Assembly (NCBI GenBank): GCA_033060915.1
Contig: CM065399.1
Location: forward strand, 11,731,501 to 11,795,500
Source: Euryodendron excelsum
Taxonomy: Eukaryota > Streptophyta > Magnoliopsida > Ericales > Pentaphylacaceae
DNA length: 64,000 bases
Direction: 5' to 3'
The notes under the pieces are model-generated. The model was not told where the DNA came from. It worked only from the letters and a program-made list of their open reading frames with translations, and did no database searches. The position numbers and the translations under genes were made by a program. Below, one piece after another: positions 11,456 through 23,364 of this stretch (positions are counted from its first letter, which is position 1; each line of letters begins with the position of its first letter).

Positions 11456-11802
11456 TTTGGTGCCATAATGAGCCTTACCATATTCTGCAAGTTTTTAGGG
11501 GTGAAACTGTCTGGTACATGGGCCTCTTTAAGAACTCTGAGTAAGGTGTCGCAGTGAATTTCAGATGTGAGAAGTAATTCCAACATGGAAATGTGAGAGG
11601 GAGTCTTTTTGAGCTGTTTCATTATATCGTAGTTATTCTTCTTCAGTGCTTTGGCGAACTCAAAAATCTAATGCTCTGTCAGTGGGTTTGAACATTCCCC
11701 CTCTTTATCTTTCCCTTTACTTCTCATTTCTACTTCCTCTGAGGTGTAGCATCGGCCAGACTTGGTCATTCCCCCTATTTCGGCAATAGATTCTTCCGCA
11801 GT
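11456..11802 (-). pseudogene. gag-protease linker of element Y
   Basis: The minus-strand ORF 11622-11335 begins 'MKQLKKTPSHISMLELLLTS' and continues 'HVPDSFTPKNLQNMV'. Upstream lies 'GGMTKSGRCYTSEEVE' (about 11775-11730). These blocks precede the protease in Tat/Ogre elements, where TRSGRxYxPE and QLxKTPAQISxLxLL are well conserved. One stop separates the two halves. Confidence 0.8.
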
Positions 11803-12534
11803 TTAGGCAGCAGTTAGGGGGTAGTTCCAGGGAACCTTGTGTAGGTCAGTGACAGGCAATTGGGATAGCAGCGATAGGGTTATCTTTCCTGGTATTGGTA
11901 GGGAAAAGGGTTCAAGGTTCTCCATTTTGGTAAAGATAGGTAGGGTGACAGGTGATGGAGAAATGCTTGGTGGTGCGGGAGCATATATGGGAGGTGTGGA
12001 TCTCATGGCCCATCGAGGATTCGTATATGGGATGAGCCCAACTATTACGACCATAGGTTCTGGGGATTCTGGTTCTTGGTAATGAGTGAGAATGACCTGG
12101 AAATATGGGAAGTGGGGTAGGGCTTCAGTAGTTAAAATTAGACCGGTCTGCTTAGGTTGGATAATCAAGAAAGGTTCCAATGGTTCATCTAGTTTTGTTG
12201 AGGTCTTTGGAAAATTGATCCCTTGAATTATAACTGGGAGGGCAGCCCTTTTGGGGATAAGGATTTCTTGAAGATCCCTCGATGACTGTTCTAGAACCGG
12301 CCAAGCTTTGTCAGGGCTCCACCCTTTCCCGTCATCTTGGATTATTCTTAGTAATTTGTCTGCCACAATTTTCAGTGTTGTGAAGATATCACCCAACTTC
12401 CCCTCTACTTTTTTTGGGTCAATGGTCTTGTCAGTCAGTGGGAGAGCTACTATTTCCAGGGATTCTGTGATTTCTTGCACTGGCCTTTTTCCTTGTTTAA
12501 TGGCAAAGATCCTTTCCATGTATTCATTGCTACT
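11803..12534 (-). pseudogene. gag: gag N-terminal remnant of element Y
   Basis: A 238-codon minus-strand frame starts at 12519 (MERIFAIKQGKRPVQ). Its first third is charged and probably helical. The remainder is Pro/Ile-rich (for example 'PPIYAPAPPSISPSP'). Neither the capsid core nor a zinc knuckle is present, both of which are expected between this N-terminus and the protease linker. The gag was therefore internally deleted or replaced. It is the longest open frame in the Tat cluster. It ends at a stop beside the linker, with the same frame continuing. Confidence 0.65.
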
Positions 12535-14035
12535 TTATGATTATTAACTTCTCCAAAATGCCTTTTTCTAGAGTTCAGTCCTTTGAAAGGTAGAGAGATA
12601 GATAAGACATAATTTTCAAGTTAGTGTCTGATTAGGAAAATCTTTATGCAATGTATGACTTAAGGATGCCCCTACCTTTTGAGGGGGACTAATCATGATG
12701 TTTTGGCTCAAGCTTTGGAGATAGGGCCTTACCCCTACTATGCAATACTATACTTATGCTTTTAGTCATTCATTTGTACACTCATTCACTCAAAAGGAAT
12801 AATAATTTTATTGAGATGAATTTCCTTTATACATGTAATTTTCAGAAGTACATTGAAACTGGGAGAGGGGACATTTTGCTTGAGACTTTCACCTATTCTA
12901 TTTTTACATTTGAAATCCTAAACTACTCTTGAGTCTTCGGATTCACCTTCTTTGATGGAGGTCGGTGAAAGACCTTGATTTCAGATTGCCCCTTATTTTT
13001 TTGACAGCCCTATCTCTGTGAGCGAAGAGAGATTAGGGCCCCTCTTTATGAAATGACTTTGATGCATGCCATAAGTCCTTAGGGTCACTTGGCACCCTTG
13101 GGAGTTTTGGTTCGCTTGATTTGAGCGAGAAGGTCTTTGGGCCATTTTCTGGGGTTTAGTCAAATGCATGGAGATGCGATGACTTGAGTTACTTTGAAAA
13201 CTCTTATCTTGAAATAAACACGGATGCATGAGCATTTATGATGCTAAAGATGCATGAATAGCATAATGATAAGAATGAAGTAACATAATAGCATGAATTA
13301 AAGAGAATGCAAGGGTAAGTAAAGTAGTCGCCCTTTCCTCTTTGGTTTTGAAATTGACGCGTGTGTCTTAAATCTGACAGAGGTTCAGCTATGCATATGG
13401 TGCTACATAAGCATGAGGTTGGAAGTTTACTAATGCTTTCTAAAAAGCTCGGTTCCTAAACTTTCAAACCTCCAACGTCCACCTCCGAAAGGGTGAACTC
13501 CATCTTTGGTTGGTGGTTCAGGCAGGGGAACTGTCAATAAACTTTAGGCTGAGAAACTGACACAACATTTGCCCGCAATCAATATATTGTTCTCCCTTCT
13601 ATCTAGAAGGTTAGTAACTAGGTAATTATGCAGAGATGCAAATGCAAGTGAGCACACCAAGTGTGTGAGAAATTTTCCAAAATGGAAGAAAGGACCCAAT
13701 AACACACATCACATTCTGCTTATTCATTACATACATGGCAGTTAATATAATATAAAATAAAATGTGAATAAAGATCCACCTACAAAAAGAAAATGCAAGG
13801 AGTGAGTAACTTTTCTAAAAAACTCAATGCAAAATAAAACAGATGGTTAATGCAAAAGCACGAATGTACGCAATGAATGCAAGTGATGACATTTATTTGA
13901 AAATTTTTGTTTTTGGAAAATCATGATCTGGGAACTTAGAAAAATTTTGAAAAGTGGATAAAACTAGATGAAGTAACCGGAGGGTCTGGGTGAGTGAAGG
14001 GTGAAAAGACATGATAATAGCCTAACCCTCTAAGT
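12535..14035 (-). mobile_element. 5' leader of element Y
   Basis: Leader-type sequence sharing blocks with the leaders of X, Z and W: 'ttatgcaatgtatg' near 12642, 'gtagtcgccctttcctc' near 13324, and 'acatacatggcagtta' near 13729. No gene is visible; the short minus-strand ORF 13235-12993 is judged incidental. Confidence 0.75.
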
Positions 14036-14056
14036 GTCCCCAACAGAATCGCCAGC
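14036..14056 (-). other. Primer-binding site of element Y
   Basis: It abuts the LTR. The minus strand reads TGGCGATTCTGTTGGGGA, a few substitutions from the family PBS. The match to the PBS of Z and X fixes the element's orientation as minus. Confidence 0.7.
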
Positions 14057-15765
14057 TATCGCACCCCGATTTTTAGAACCAAAGCCCTCTTAGCTTGGGA
14101 AAAAGCACGATACTCTCTCGTTAGAATTCATCCTCCTAGAAGGACGAGTGCGACTAGGTTTGATCTTGAAATTGACTTAAACAAAGGCTTTTGGAAAAAT
14201 GGGAGTCGCCACCTAACACAATTAAAGATATTTTAGGTCACCTAAAACTAAGTGTAATCCAAAGACTAAACTTAGGTTTTTTGAAATCATTTTGAAAATA
14301 TCCTTCCTAAGAAGTTTTTTTTTTTTTTTTTGGAAAAAGAGGTCTTAATAACCTTTTGAAAGCCCTTTTCAAAACGTGACTCTAATTTTGGTCTTCGAAA
14401 TAGAAATCTATGGTCTGAGGTTACATGTAGGGAAGATATCATAAGATCATCACCCTACCCCGCCCTTTCAGTACCTACATGTCTAATCACCCTTAATTCA
14501 CTCACTTGAATAAATGGTTACTATTGTCCACTTAATATCCACTTTAAAATTTTGAAAACGAGATTTGGTCATTACTTTTTGGATGAATGATGCACGATGT
14601 GTGTTTTTGAAAAGATACATGAAGATATAAAAGTTTTGAAGGGATTTGAGATAGAAATATTGAATTGATAGAAACTTGTGAAAAGAGAACTTGGGTTAAA
14701 ATAGAGGTTATGACTTCATCATTTTAGTTGCCTACGTATCTCATTTGGCGAGAATTAGGTCATTCGTATTTCGGGCAAGGGCCTAATAGAAAAAAGACGC
14801 ATTGAGGCCATTGAAAAGTTTTGAAAACACTTTGAGGTCTTTAAAAAGGTCGGAAGACACTTTGTGATCTTTGGAAAAAAAAAAAGAACTTGAGAGTTTG
14901 GAAAAATGCCCTTGAAATAGGACTTGAAATGTTTGAAATGTTTTTAAAATTGAGATTGAAGATGATTTTAAATGTTTTTTAAATTAACTTAAGGGAGTTT
15001 TGAAATGCTTTTGAAACAAATCAAGGGAGTTTTGAAAGTGCTTTGAAACAACTTAAGGAAGTTTTGAAAAGGTTTTGAAATAACTCAAGGGAGTTTTAAA
15101 AATGTTTTGAAGTCTTGTTTTGAAAACTTTGGAGGTAAGAGTTTGGATTGAAAATGCTCTTGTGAACTTATCTTCAAAAAACTTTTGAAAGTAGTTTTTT
15201 GAATACGTTATGAAAGGCATGTTTAATGTTTCATTACCCTTTATAAGGTTAGTCATTGAAGAACTAAACTCTTTTAGGGCTATGAGTTTTGAAAACATGT
15301 TTGGAAAATGGGCTAAAGACTTCCCTTTGGTTTTTAAAACTTTAGGGTGATAGAACCGTCTTGAATATCTCACTTATACTTGAACAATCCTAACCATGGA
15401 AGGATTAGGGTTACTTCAACAATATGATGTTTGAAAATCATTTTTGAAAAGAGCTTTTGAAAGCACTTAGAGTTTTGGAACCCTAATTTTGACAAGCTTG
15501 AAGGTTGTATTTCAATGTATCACCTTCCCTTGAAATCCCTAACCATAAAAGGGTAGGGACACTTTGGGGTTGTGAGTTCTTGAAAACATTTTGAAAATAG
15601 TTTTTGAAAAGTGTTAAGTGTCTAGCCATTTTAGTTGTGACAAGTTTAAGAAAATTTCTTGGAAGAATTTTTTAAAATAGAGTATGAAAGTATTTGAAAA
15701 AATTTTGGATCTGATTTTAGAAATCTAAAGAGAGTAAGATGTTTTTGAAAGTATGTTATGACTAT
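14057..15765 (-). mobile_element. 5' LTR of element Y, interrupted
   Basis: The start is mutated (TATCGCACC for TGTCGCGCC). The copy carries 'gagtcgccacctaa' (14205), 'taccccgccc' (14455) and 'gttgcctacgtatc' (14728). Its U5 then diverges from the other copies (14790-15765), with long 'gaaaactttt' runs, suggesting a different subfamily. It is cut at 15766 by the LTR of Z. The missing part may be the unassigned stretch 27960-29126. Confidence 0.7.
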
Positions 15766-18700
15766 TGTCGCACTCTGATATTTCACACTCAGGAAAAATA
15801 CACACAAGCGGAAAAACACGATATTCTGTCATTAGAACTCATCCCCCTAGAAGGATGAGTGCGACTAGATTTGAATTGAAAATTGATTTTGAATAAAGGC
15901 TTTTGGAAAAACTTTTGAAGTCGCCACATAACTTGATTAAGGTGAGTTAGGTCACCTAAAACTAAGTACAATCCGAAGATTAAACTTAGAACTTTTGAAA
16001 AAGTTTTGAAAAATTTCCTAAAGAGAGGGTTTTTCAAGAACAGGTTTTTTGCCAACCTTTGGAAGATCTAATCCCTTTTTTAAAATAACTCCGTTTTGGT
16101 CTTTGAAAACAGTGATTCTAAGTTCGAGAGTTGGTTATGTATAGGGAAGATATCCCATGATCATCACTCTACCCCGCCCTTACAGTGCCTACATACCTAT
16201 TCACCTTACATTCACTCATTTAGAATTTTCAATTGTCCAATGTCCAACTATATTCACTTTGAAAATAATTTTAGAAAGATGTTTGATATGATGTATGACA
16301 TGCAAGTGCAAGAAAAAGATTTGATTTTGAAAATAGATTTGAAGAGAAGATTTAATTTTGAAAATAGATTTAAAGAAAAAATTTAAAGCTTGAAATAGAT
16401 TATGGAATTGGAAATTTGAAAAAGATTGTGACCGCACCCATGAGGGTTGCCTACATATCCCTTTGCTGGGAATCAGGTCAATCGTAGTTCAGACTAAAGC
16501 ACGATTAAAAATAGACACTTTGAGGTTTTTGAAACATTTAATTTGAAAAGATTTGATTTGAACTTTGAATGAAAGATTTGAAATCAAACTTGATTTAAAA
16601 TTGAACTTGGAATTGACTTTGATTTGAAATTGAACTTAGGGATTTGAAATTGATTTTGATTCGAAAATATTAAACATTGAAGGAGAACTTGGACTTGATT
16701 TGGAAATATTGATATTTTGAAAACATCTTGATTGGTTTTGGAAAAGAGTTTTAGAAAAGAGTTGAAACTTCCTAACTTAGGGTTAGGATTGAACTAGGGT
16801 TTAGGCATCCTAAAACTTAAGTAACCTAAGGTTGAAGCATGTAATCGAATTAGAAAGTGTTTGATTTAGACTCGAAAAGTTTGATTAAGGAAATTTTTGA
16901 TATAGGAAAGGTTTGAACTAGGAAAGTTGGATTTTAGAAAGACTTGGAAAGTATTTGATTTGATTTAGAAACACTTGACTTGGAATAGTTGAAAAAGATT
17001 TGACTTAAATATTCAACTTGAAAGAGTTTAGAAAGTTAGGGTTTAGGAAAGATTGGATTTTGGAAAACTTTGAGTTAGGAAGGTTTTAAAATAAGAAAGT
17101 TTCATTTTAAGAAAGTGCCAATTTAGGAAGATTTCATTTTAAGAAAGATTTGAATTTGGAAAATGTTGAATTTGGAAGGTGTTGAATTTGGAAAGTTTTG
17201 AATTTAGAAAGATTTGAAATTAGAAAAGTTTTAGAATTTGGAAAGGTTTGATAAGTTGAATTTTAGAAAGTTGAGATTTAGAAAGGTTTGAAATTAAAAA
17301 AGATTGGAATTAGGAAAGATTAAAATTAAGAAAGTTTAGGATTAAGAAAGACTTGATTCCTATTTCCCAAAGTTGAAGATTAGATTTTATTTTCAAAAAT
17401 TGTTGATTTGATTTTGTTTCTAAAATTGAAAGATTTGATTTGGGTTCCTAAATTGGAAGGTCGGATTGACATGGAATTAAAAAGGTTGAGTTTTGAAAAT
17501 CTTGAATTTGGAAGTCTATGATTGGTAGAAAAGAGGTTTTGAAAACTTATAATTTGACGCAAAAGAGGAATTCATGATTTTAAGAAATGAACTAGGGTTT
17601 CCTAACCATGGATTCCAGGGCTAAACTTGGACTCCAAGATAAAGAGTTTTTGAAAAATGGAACTTTTGAAAAGAGTTTTTAGGAAGTTTAAAGAGAGCTT
17701 TTAAAAAGTAGATTTTGAAAAGCAATTTGGAAAGGGGTTTGAATATGGACTTTTAAAAGTCTTTTGAATATCTGACTTTCCTAAAACGATTCTAACCATG
17801 AAAAGATTAAAACCATTCTAGGGTTGTGATTTTAAAAACAACATAGATTTGAAATATGGACCATAATGATCACATTGAATATCACAACTTCCTAAAACAA
17901 CCCTAACCATGGAATGGCTAGAATCATCCTAAAATTGTGATTTTGATGGAAAAAAAAAAATTTAAGGTTTACACCAAAAAATTTGCACCTTGATGGTCAC
18001 ATTGACTATAACACTTTCCTAAAACAATCCTAACCGTGAAATGGCTAGAATCACTCTAGGATTGAGATTATGAAAACAAGTTCGAAAAAGAGATTTTGAA
18101 TGCAAGTTTGAAAAACAACTTTGAAAACAATTTTAGATGAATGTACAGATATGATATGCACAATGCAATAGGGTAGTGAACGTACAAGGCTAGTCTTCAC
18201 CACATAATCAATGGAACCGAACCCACACCCTCAAGGGTCAAATTTGAAAAAGTCCCCAGTACGGTGACTTTTAACAATTCTTCCTAGGCATGAACTAAAA
18301 TCCCTTGTTTCAAGCATGTAAGAAGGAGAGGTAGAAGATGGGGATTAAAATAGAAGAAAACCCACATGAGTTGGGAGGAAGAAGAGAGAGGGGGAAATTA
18401 CATAAAAGTAAATAGAAAACCAACCTTGTATTCCTCTTACTTTGATTACTTACTTAATTTGCTTTGCTTTTTCTTGAACCTTGAGAGTCTTGAAGTTACA
18501 GCACTTGAGTCTTCAATGGCTTCTTGGAGACTTGTGTTTAAGTGTATATGATGTATGGAGGTTAGGGTTTAAGTGTATGGAGACTAAGGTTTGAAGAGGC
18601 TAGAGAGGGCTAACGTTTAAAGAGACTTTGAGCTCTGAATTTCAATAGATAGAGTTTTTGGACCGAGTTTACGGACCCTTTTCATACAGGGGGGGTCTGT

Positions 18701-20375
18701 ATTTATAGACAAACAAGATAGCCTTAGCGCCAGTTACAGTGGCGCAAGGCAAAAAAGCCACTAGCGCTAGGCCATTTATTGGCTTGGCACCACTACTAGT
18801 AGCGCCAGCCACTTAGGAAAGTTTGAAGGTGGCAAGAAACATATGTTTCGAACCTTGGGATGCAAGGCAAAAGATTTGGGCGCTTGTCCAAGTGACTGCC
18901 ATGCAATTTTTTGGCTTGGCTCTACTACGAGGGACTTTAAAAAGTTTGGGACTGATTCGGAAGGTTTTGAGTAATCAAAATCGGTCAAAAATGGATGGGA
19001 ACCCTCGAGAGAGTGTCTCAGAGGTAACTAGCTTGAGAAGCAATGCCAGAATATTTGAAAAGGTTGACTGGCCCGCCAGGGGCAAAATGGTCAATTGAAT
19101 CAAGAAAACACCAGAATAGACTCCAAGTGCCCCCTAAAAAGGCTTGAAGGTTAGAAACATTATGAGAGTGTTCCAAAAGGTTGCGGGTTTGATACCCAGA
19201 GTCGGTGTAGTTGGAAAAGGCAATCGGCCTACCAAGAACAAAAAGGTCATTTTACATCGAGTTTGCTGGAATAGACTCAGAATGATCCAAAAAGGTATTT
19301 GAAGGCTGAGAATACTATTAGAAGCATCCTCAGGAGGTTACTGATTTGATTCCCAGAGTTGGTGTGGTTCCCGAAGGCAATCAGATACCTAGGGGTAAAA
19401 TGGTCATTTTGACTGGATGGTTTTGGAATTGGTCTGGAACCAACTGGAAAGCACTTAAACATGTTGTATTGTCTTTGGGACAAACTTGAAAGGGTGGACT
19501 TACCATTCTGAGGACTTAGGTACTTTCTCGAAAAGCATACCGAAAAAGGCCAAATGGGCAGTTTGGTCATTTTTCACCAAAGTGGGCTAGCAGGCACTGG
19601 TGTTGATCTACGTTTTGAGTGTTTTTGTCACTTTGACAGTGTGTGACGAGTTAGTTTCTAAAGGTATCTCATTCTTTGGTAAACATGCCACAACCAAGAG
19701 GCGAGTTTGGTCTCGTGACATAGGGGGTTTGTTGGCAATTCCCGATGTTAACCTGTTTGCTTGTGTTTCCGCCACTCTGACGGTTGCAATTTTTGAAAGT
19801 TTTTCTACAACTCTGATGGTGTGCTTTTATTCCGAAGACTGCTTGATCTCAGAAAGTTGTTAAATGGACTTATCGTCTGGGGGATCAACTTCTTCGAAAG
19901 ACGTATCGAATAACGGACCTTCTATATTGGCGAGCTAGCAAGCGCCAAAAGTGAATTGTTCTACTATCTCAGGGACTTACTATCCTCATTGACGGGTTTG
20001 AAGGGACTCATCATTCTGAGGAGTTTTCTCAATAAACGTGCCAAACTAGATGAACTTACCTGTTTGAGGGATTAACTTTCTCGAAAGATATGCCTGTTTG
20101 AGTTTGATTGATCTATATTGAAATTGAAATTGGAATTGAGGTTAAAATAAAGACTTACAGTCTTTCGAAAGATATGCCAACTGGAATTGGACCGAGCGAT
20201 GCCTCAAGGGCTATTTGGTCATTTTGCCTCTATTGGGCCCAACGGGCCTATAGAGCGATTGATTGACTAGATTGAGTCTGAAAAACTAGTTCGAACTTGA
20301 ATATGTCTGTGTCGGTTTGAATGTGAGTCTAGTCAAACTAGAGATTGCCGAGCGGGCAAAAATGGGGTGCTTAGA
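15766..20375 (-). mobile_element. 3' LTR of element Z, complete, 4.6 kb
   Basis: Runs from TGTCGCACT (15766) to GTGCTTAGA (20375; one substitution from TTACA), 4610 bp, and is followed immediately by the PPT. All family blocks are in order: U5 with 'gtcgccac', the G-poor (sense strand) tract, the promoter module at 18700-18807, and U3 ending in 'ggtcattttgcctctattggg'. The left flank ACTAT (15761-15765) is a candidate target duplication, but the partner cannot be checked because the far end of Z is truncated. Confidence 0.9.
18700..18807 (-). promoter_or_regulatory. LTR promoter of Z (3' copy)
   Basis: TATAAATA on the minus strand at 18707-18700. The palindrome 18785-18807 (TGGCACCACT / AGTAGCGCCA arms) lies about 80 bp upstream. 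The module is the same as in the other LTRs, with CpG-to-TpG-type changes in the arms. Confidence 0.65.
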
Positions 20376-20400
20376 ATTGCCCCTCTTTTTCTGTCTTTGC
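20376..20400 (-). other. Polypurine tract of element Z
   Basis: On the minus strand agaaaaagaggggcaat abuts the LTR U3 start, the correct place for the plus-strand primer of reverse transcription. A near-identical tract stands at 33716-33740 in W. Confidence 0.85.
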
Positions 20401-21929
20401 TTGTCGAAGGCAAAAAATGATAAAGTATCATGTTGACCGTGAGGCAATCAGAGGGATGAAGTTTGAAAATCTTTGTAGACTAGAGCAGGAAAATGGAAAT
20501 TTGGCCTAAGGGGGCATTTAAAATCGATGTTTGGCGGGAAAAAGAGCCGAATTGTACAAAATTTAATTGTGGCACCACTCGTAGTGGTGCTAAGTTTAAA
20601 ATAACCGTGGCACCACTGCTAGTGGTGCTAGGTCCGAAATAAAATCAGCAAATTGTTGATTCGAAGTTCACAGCTTTGTGATGGTTTTTTAGAGTGTGTG
20701 AGAGATTTTTTAGTGTTTTACAAGGGGGGATTCTTGAACATTGATAGGGTAACCTCAAGGGACGCCAAAGAGTTGCCGAAAGTGGTCACTGTCGTCGAAT
20801 AATCGTCTAAAAAGAAGATTTTTCTAGAGAACTCCAAAAGGTGAGTTTTTTATTTTTTGTTGATTTTGAAGTGTAGAACTCCATTTGATTCATGCACATA
20901 ATCGAAATCAATGTTTTGATGTATTTTGAATGTTCTTATGATGTTGTTTCTATGTTTTGATGCTCATTTGACTGAGTTTGGGTAGTTTTACATGTTTATA
21001 TAAAAGAAATTCTACAAGAATTAGAGATTTACCCTTATAGCCTTGGGTTTTGGGTTTTCTAACTTGAGTTTTGCATCATGTGTCTTAGAAAAATGTGCTG
21101 AACAACCGTATGTAATTTTGTGATTTTTTAAAAACTTTTTGAATTTTTTATGTTTCAAAAAATAGAAACATGGTTGAAAAATAAGAAAAGTTAAGAAATT
21201 AATGGAAATGTTTGAATTTAATCTTTAGAAAAATATGAGAATTTTTTAGAAAATATTTAAAGTAGTTTTGAGAGACTTTGCGATAATTTTAAAAACCCTT
21301 GAATTTTCAAAAAATAGAACAGGTGTTTGAAAAGTTAAAAATTTTTAGGAATGTGCACAGATTGTGTTGATGCCATGTGATTGTGACGTCATGGGGTGTA
21401 CGGCTTGTGCGTTGTTGCAATGTTTTGGGAGTTGTAGGGACTATTTACAAACCGGACTCTATCGAATTTTCTCAAATTAAGAATAGAGTTAAAAAAAAAT
21501 TAAAATGAAATCTTTTTGAAGAAAAAGGTATAAAACCTTTGAGATTGGGGCCTTTTTGGCAGAAAAGGCCCCGAGAAACTCGAGGGACCTAGAATAAAAC
21601 CATCGAAAGGAAAACTTAGAAAAAAATTTTGAAAATGGAGTTTTGAATGAAAACTTTTGAGGGAAATACTTAAAAAAATTTTGAAAATGGATTTTGAATT
21701 TGGAAAACTTTGAAATCAATAAAAACCATGGAAGAAAGAGTTTTTGAGGAATAAAAGCTTTGAGAATTTTTGAGAATTGAATTTGAACAAAAATTTTTAA
21801 AGGAAAAAGTTTTAGAAAACCTTGACACTTGATTGGAATGGAAATCTTTGAAGGAGAGGCTTAGAAAAGTTTGAGATGGATTTTGATTTGAAACCTTGGA
21901 GATTGGTCGTGAGATGATCAAGACCATAT
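20401..21929 (+). pseudogene. Upstream half of antisense gene unit, element Z
   Basis: This stretch aligns by eye with 33741-35220 of W, where it precedes the antisense PMD-like ORF. Here the ORF itself is missing: similarity breaks off near 21930. Readable parts are an E2F-type site and two palindromes (20530-20630), then a G-rich leader ('gttgccgaaagtggtcac', 20772 on). A clean GTGAGT splice donor follows at 20841, then AT-rich intron-like sequence. No coding capacity remains. Confidence 0.65.
20530..20630 (+). promoter_or_regulatory. E2F-type site and two palindromes upstream of antisense unit
   Basis: TTTGGCGGGAAA at 20530-20541 equals the textbook E2F binding consensus. Forty to seventy bases on lie two inverted repeats, 20570-20591 and 20608-20630, each TGGCACCACT-3 bases-AGTGGTGCTA. 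They share their core with the palindromes upstream of the TATA box in the LTRs. They stand 210-310 bp before the splice donor at 20841, in plausible promoter position for a plus-strand transcript. Function is inferred. Confidence 0.5.
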
Positions 21930-23364
21930 CAGTGACAATATAGTGGTGTAAGCATGAACTTTATTGAGACTAATGAGAATACAGACCCTAGGCGTGATGT
22001 AGGATGGCATACCATGTTTAATAGCTCGTGGATTAACGCAACTAAAAATCAAACTTATCTCATGCCGTGATCTTGGTTTGCTCTTCTCTTCTTCTTTTTT
22101 TTTTTTTTGTTTTGTTTTTGTTTTCATGTTTTTTATTTTATGGAATTCCAACCTTATCTCTCCAATGATGAAAATACTGAATTGTAAAAATATGACAACT
22201 TTCACACACATGAGTAGGTAGCCTTCTTCTCTTGTCACATAACAATAATGGCTGTACTCAGACTCACTGGTAGCTTTTTCCATAAATGATGAGAGAGGGA
22301 ATCGATAAAAGGTCAATTCAGGTGTGAGACAATCCGTAAATATTTAACAATGGAGAAACCACTTAAAATAGACCATAAAGGTGGATTCCATATTCTAAGA
22401 AGTCTCAAGAAGTGTGCATTAAGATGAACATGAAACACTAATATAATAAAAATCATCAAAATTGTTGACTCATATTTATGTAAGTGATCATACACACAAG
22501 ATTCAACCCCAAACAAGCATGCACATCAATCTGTTCATAATTAAATATTTGCCCCAATGATTATGCACGTGTAGGTCAAATACTATCAAAAATCTTTTTG
22601 ATATTTCTAATTTTTTTCAAAGAGTTAATCATCTCGGGCTATCAACGTGTGCTAATCTTCCCTTTAAGGGCATAGCTACTTGTTGCTTTGCCAGGACATC
22701 CTTTGGGTGTCACTACTTGGATTTCAACAAGCTACGTAATTGACCTTCATCTTTCACCCTTCTGTATTTTCCCTTTCTCTGCACTTCTTGTTTCTCTCTA
22801 CCCTCTTTGCAGAGTCAGAGATTGTTTCTTCTGAAATGGTGTTTATGCTATCTCATCCTGCAAGTTAGGGTAAAACATTTCGAAGGAAATCCCTAAAAAA
22901 AATTATTTATGGAATGTGATGAAACAATTGATATAAACATGAAAATTTTGAATCTTTTTCATTATATGATATTATTTTCATGCTCAAATTTGAATTTAAA
23001 GTTGAAAGACGACTTTGACAGAAATCTCCCTTTTCTAGAATCGCCCCTCAGACAAGTTTTGGAATCATGCAGGTATCCTCCATACTCCTTTTGCTGTGTG
23101 TTGCATCTGATTGTGCAAGGGTGGCTAAGCTTGAGGATTGGGTGGAGTGGCAACATGTGCCGAGATGATGGCTAAGAAAGAGCATATTGTGGATGGATGG
23201 TCCACTCCTTCTTGTTCTTTAATGTGGATAATGTCTCCTCCAACAATTGGGTTCATCTTTGCATGAGTTGTGAACGAGGTGGGATGCATGAGGTTCCTAT
23301 GAGTTCAATTATGCTCTTTGACTTGGAAAAAGGAAAAGAAAAACAAAACGCAATTAGCATATGG
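21930..23364. other. Unassigned interior of element Z
   Basis: Between the antisense-unit fragment and the leader I recognise no protein domain on either strand. The longest frames (22516-22313 minus, 22909-23175 plus) have no family features. A poly-T stretch lies at about 22096-22130. Where an autonomous relative would carry gag-pro-pol, Z has only this 1.4 kb, so Z is a non-autonomous element or a large deletion derivative. Confidence 0.5.

Noticed and set aside
11837..12547. Plus-strand ORFs opposite the gag remnant of Y
   Set aside because: Antisense shadows of the longer minus-strand coding frame. Position and sequence do not match the PMD-type antisense ORF, which lies next to the PPT.
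22909..23175. 88-codon ORF in Z as a captured host gene fragment
   Set aside because: No recognisable family, no splice signals, and an antisense frame of similar length. Nothing supports capture.
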